From: Bacteroidales bacterium Bact_23
GTDB lineage: Bacteria; Bacteroidota; Bacteroidia; Bacteroidales; Lentimicrobiaceae
Assembly: GCA_001603685.1 (NCBI GenBank)
Contig: LUZO01000163.1
Location: 1-15,235, forward strand
Direction: 5' to 3'
DNA: 15,235 nt
The first letter of the stretch is position 1; each line of letters begins with the position of its first letter. Shown here one piece after another: positions 15,111-15,235 of the stretch. The position numbers and the translations under genes are program-made. The notes beneath the pieces are model-generated. The model was not told the DNA's origin. It was given only the letters and a program-made list of their open reading frames with translations, and did not search any database.

Positions 15111-15149
15111 GAGATAATGTCCAATGTCTAATTTCAAATTTCTAAAATC
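15094..15149. repeat. Degenerate heptamer tandem array overlapping the end of nth
   Basis: Eight consecutive 7-bp units can be laid out. The first two are identical (TAAGAGG). The third is TAGGAGA, and its first three bases are the nth stop codon. Units four to eight drift through TAATGTC, CAATGTC, TAATTTC, AAATTTC and TAAAATC. The 7-bp period is seen directly; the later units are loose matches. Confidence 0.6.
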
Positions 15150-15235
15150 CCAAACATCTGATAATTAGATTGATATTGTATTAAATGGGCTTTTATGAAT
15201 GGTTAATCCGGGAATTATAGAAACTTTTATGAGTT
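15111..15235. other. AT-rich downstream flank of nth
   Basis: After the heptamer array the sequence to the window edge is AT-rich. No clear terminator, promoter or gene is visible. An ATG at 15229 is too close to the edge to judge. Confidence 0.4.

Noticed and set aside
15229..15235. ATG at the right edge as the start of another gene
   Set aside because: Only two codons are visible and no promoter box or SD precedes it.
1..15235. CRISPR arrays, IS ends, integrase or toxin-antitoxin modules
   Set aside because: No regularly spaced repeats, terminal inverted repeats with transposase, or paired small toxin/antitoxin genes were found.

Overview
This window reads as an ordinary chromosomal stretch from a member of the Bacteroidota, probably Bacteroidales or a close relative. 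Three things support this. One protein carries a type IX secretion (T9SS) C-terminal sorting domain. A carboxypeptidase-regulatory-like plus DUF5686 outer-membrane protein is present. Most gene starts are preceded by the Bacteroidota -7 promoter box TAnnTTTG, in several cases with an upstream TTG/TTTG. No tRNA, rRNA, CRISPR array, insertion sequence or phage gene was seen, and I see no clear sign of a novel multi-gene defence or mobile system.

Layout from left to right. Positions 1-102 may be the 3' end of an unknown plus-strand gene. uvrA (minus) is divergent from an ECF sigma factor gene (plus), with promoter-like boxes for both in the shared 202-bp gap. The sigma gene ends in a strong intrinsic terminator and is followed by a 67-codon small gene. 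A 15-bp terminator hairpin then separates that gene from a minus-strand pair: an outer-membrane barrel-like protein gene overlapping a serine-hydrolase lipoprotein gene by 31 bp. Divergent from this pair are a large DUF5686 protein and, 34 bp downstream of it, an HI0933/PP_4765-type flavoprotein. Two minus-strand envelope genes follow: a lipoprotein with two OB-like modules and an 894-aa T9SS cargo protein with three tandem regulatory-like domains. After a 423-bp gap, nth (endonuclease III) closes the window on the plus strand. Its last codons lie inside an array of degenerate 7-bp repeats.

Functionally, the window mixes DNA repair (uvrA, nth), transcription (ECF sigma) and cell-envelope or secreted proteins. 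The repair genes are at opposite ends and are not in one operon. The only probable operons are the barrel/serine-hydrolase pair and perhaps DUF5686/flavoprotein. The observations most worth checking are the heptamer array entering the nth 3' end, operator-like inverted repeats in the sigma and barrel promoters, the small His-rich protein behind the sigma factor, the -7 box placed for a leaderless flavoprotein mRNA, and the barrel tail that overlaps the next gene.
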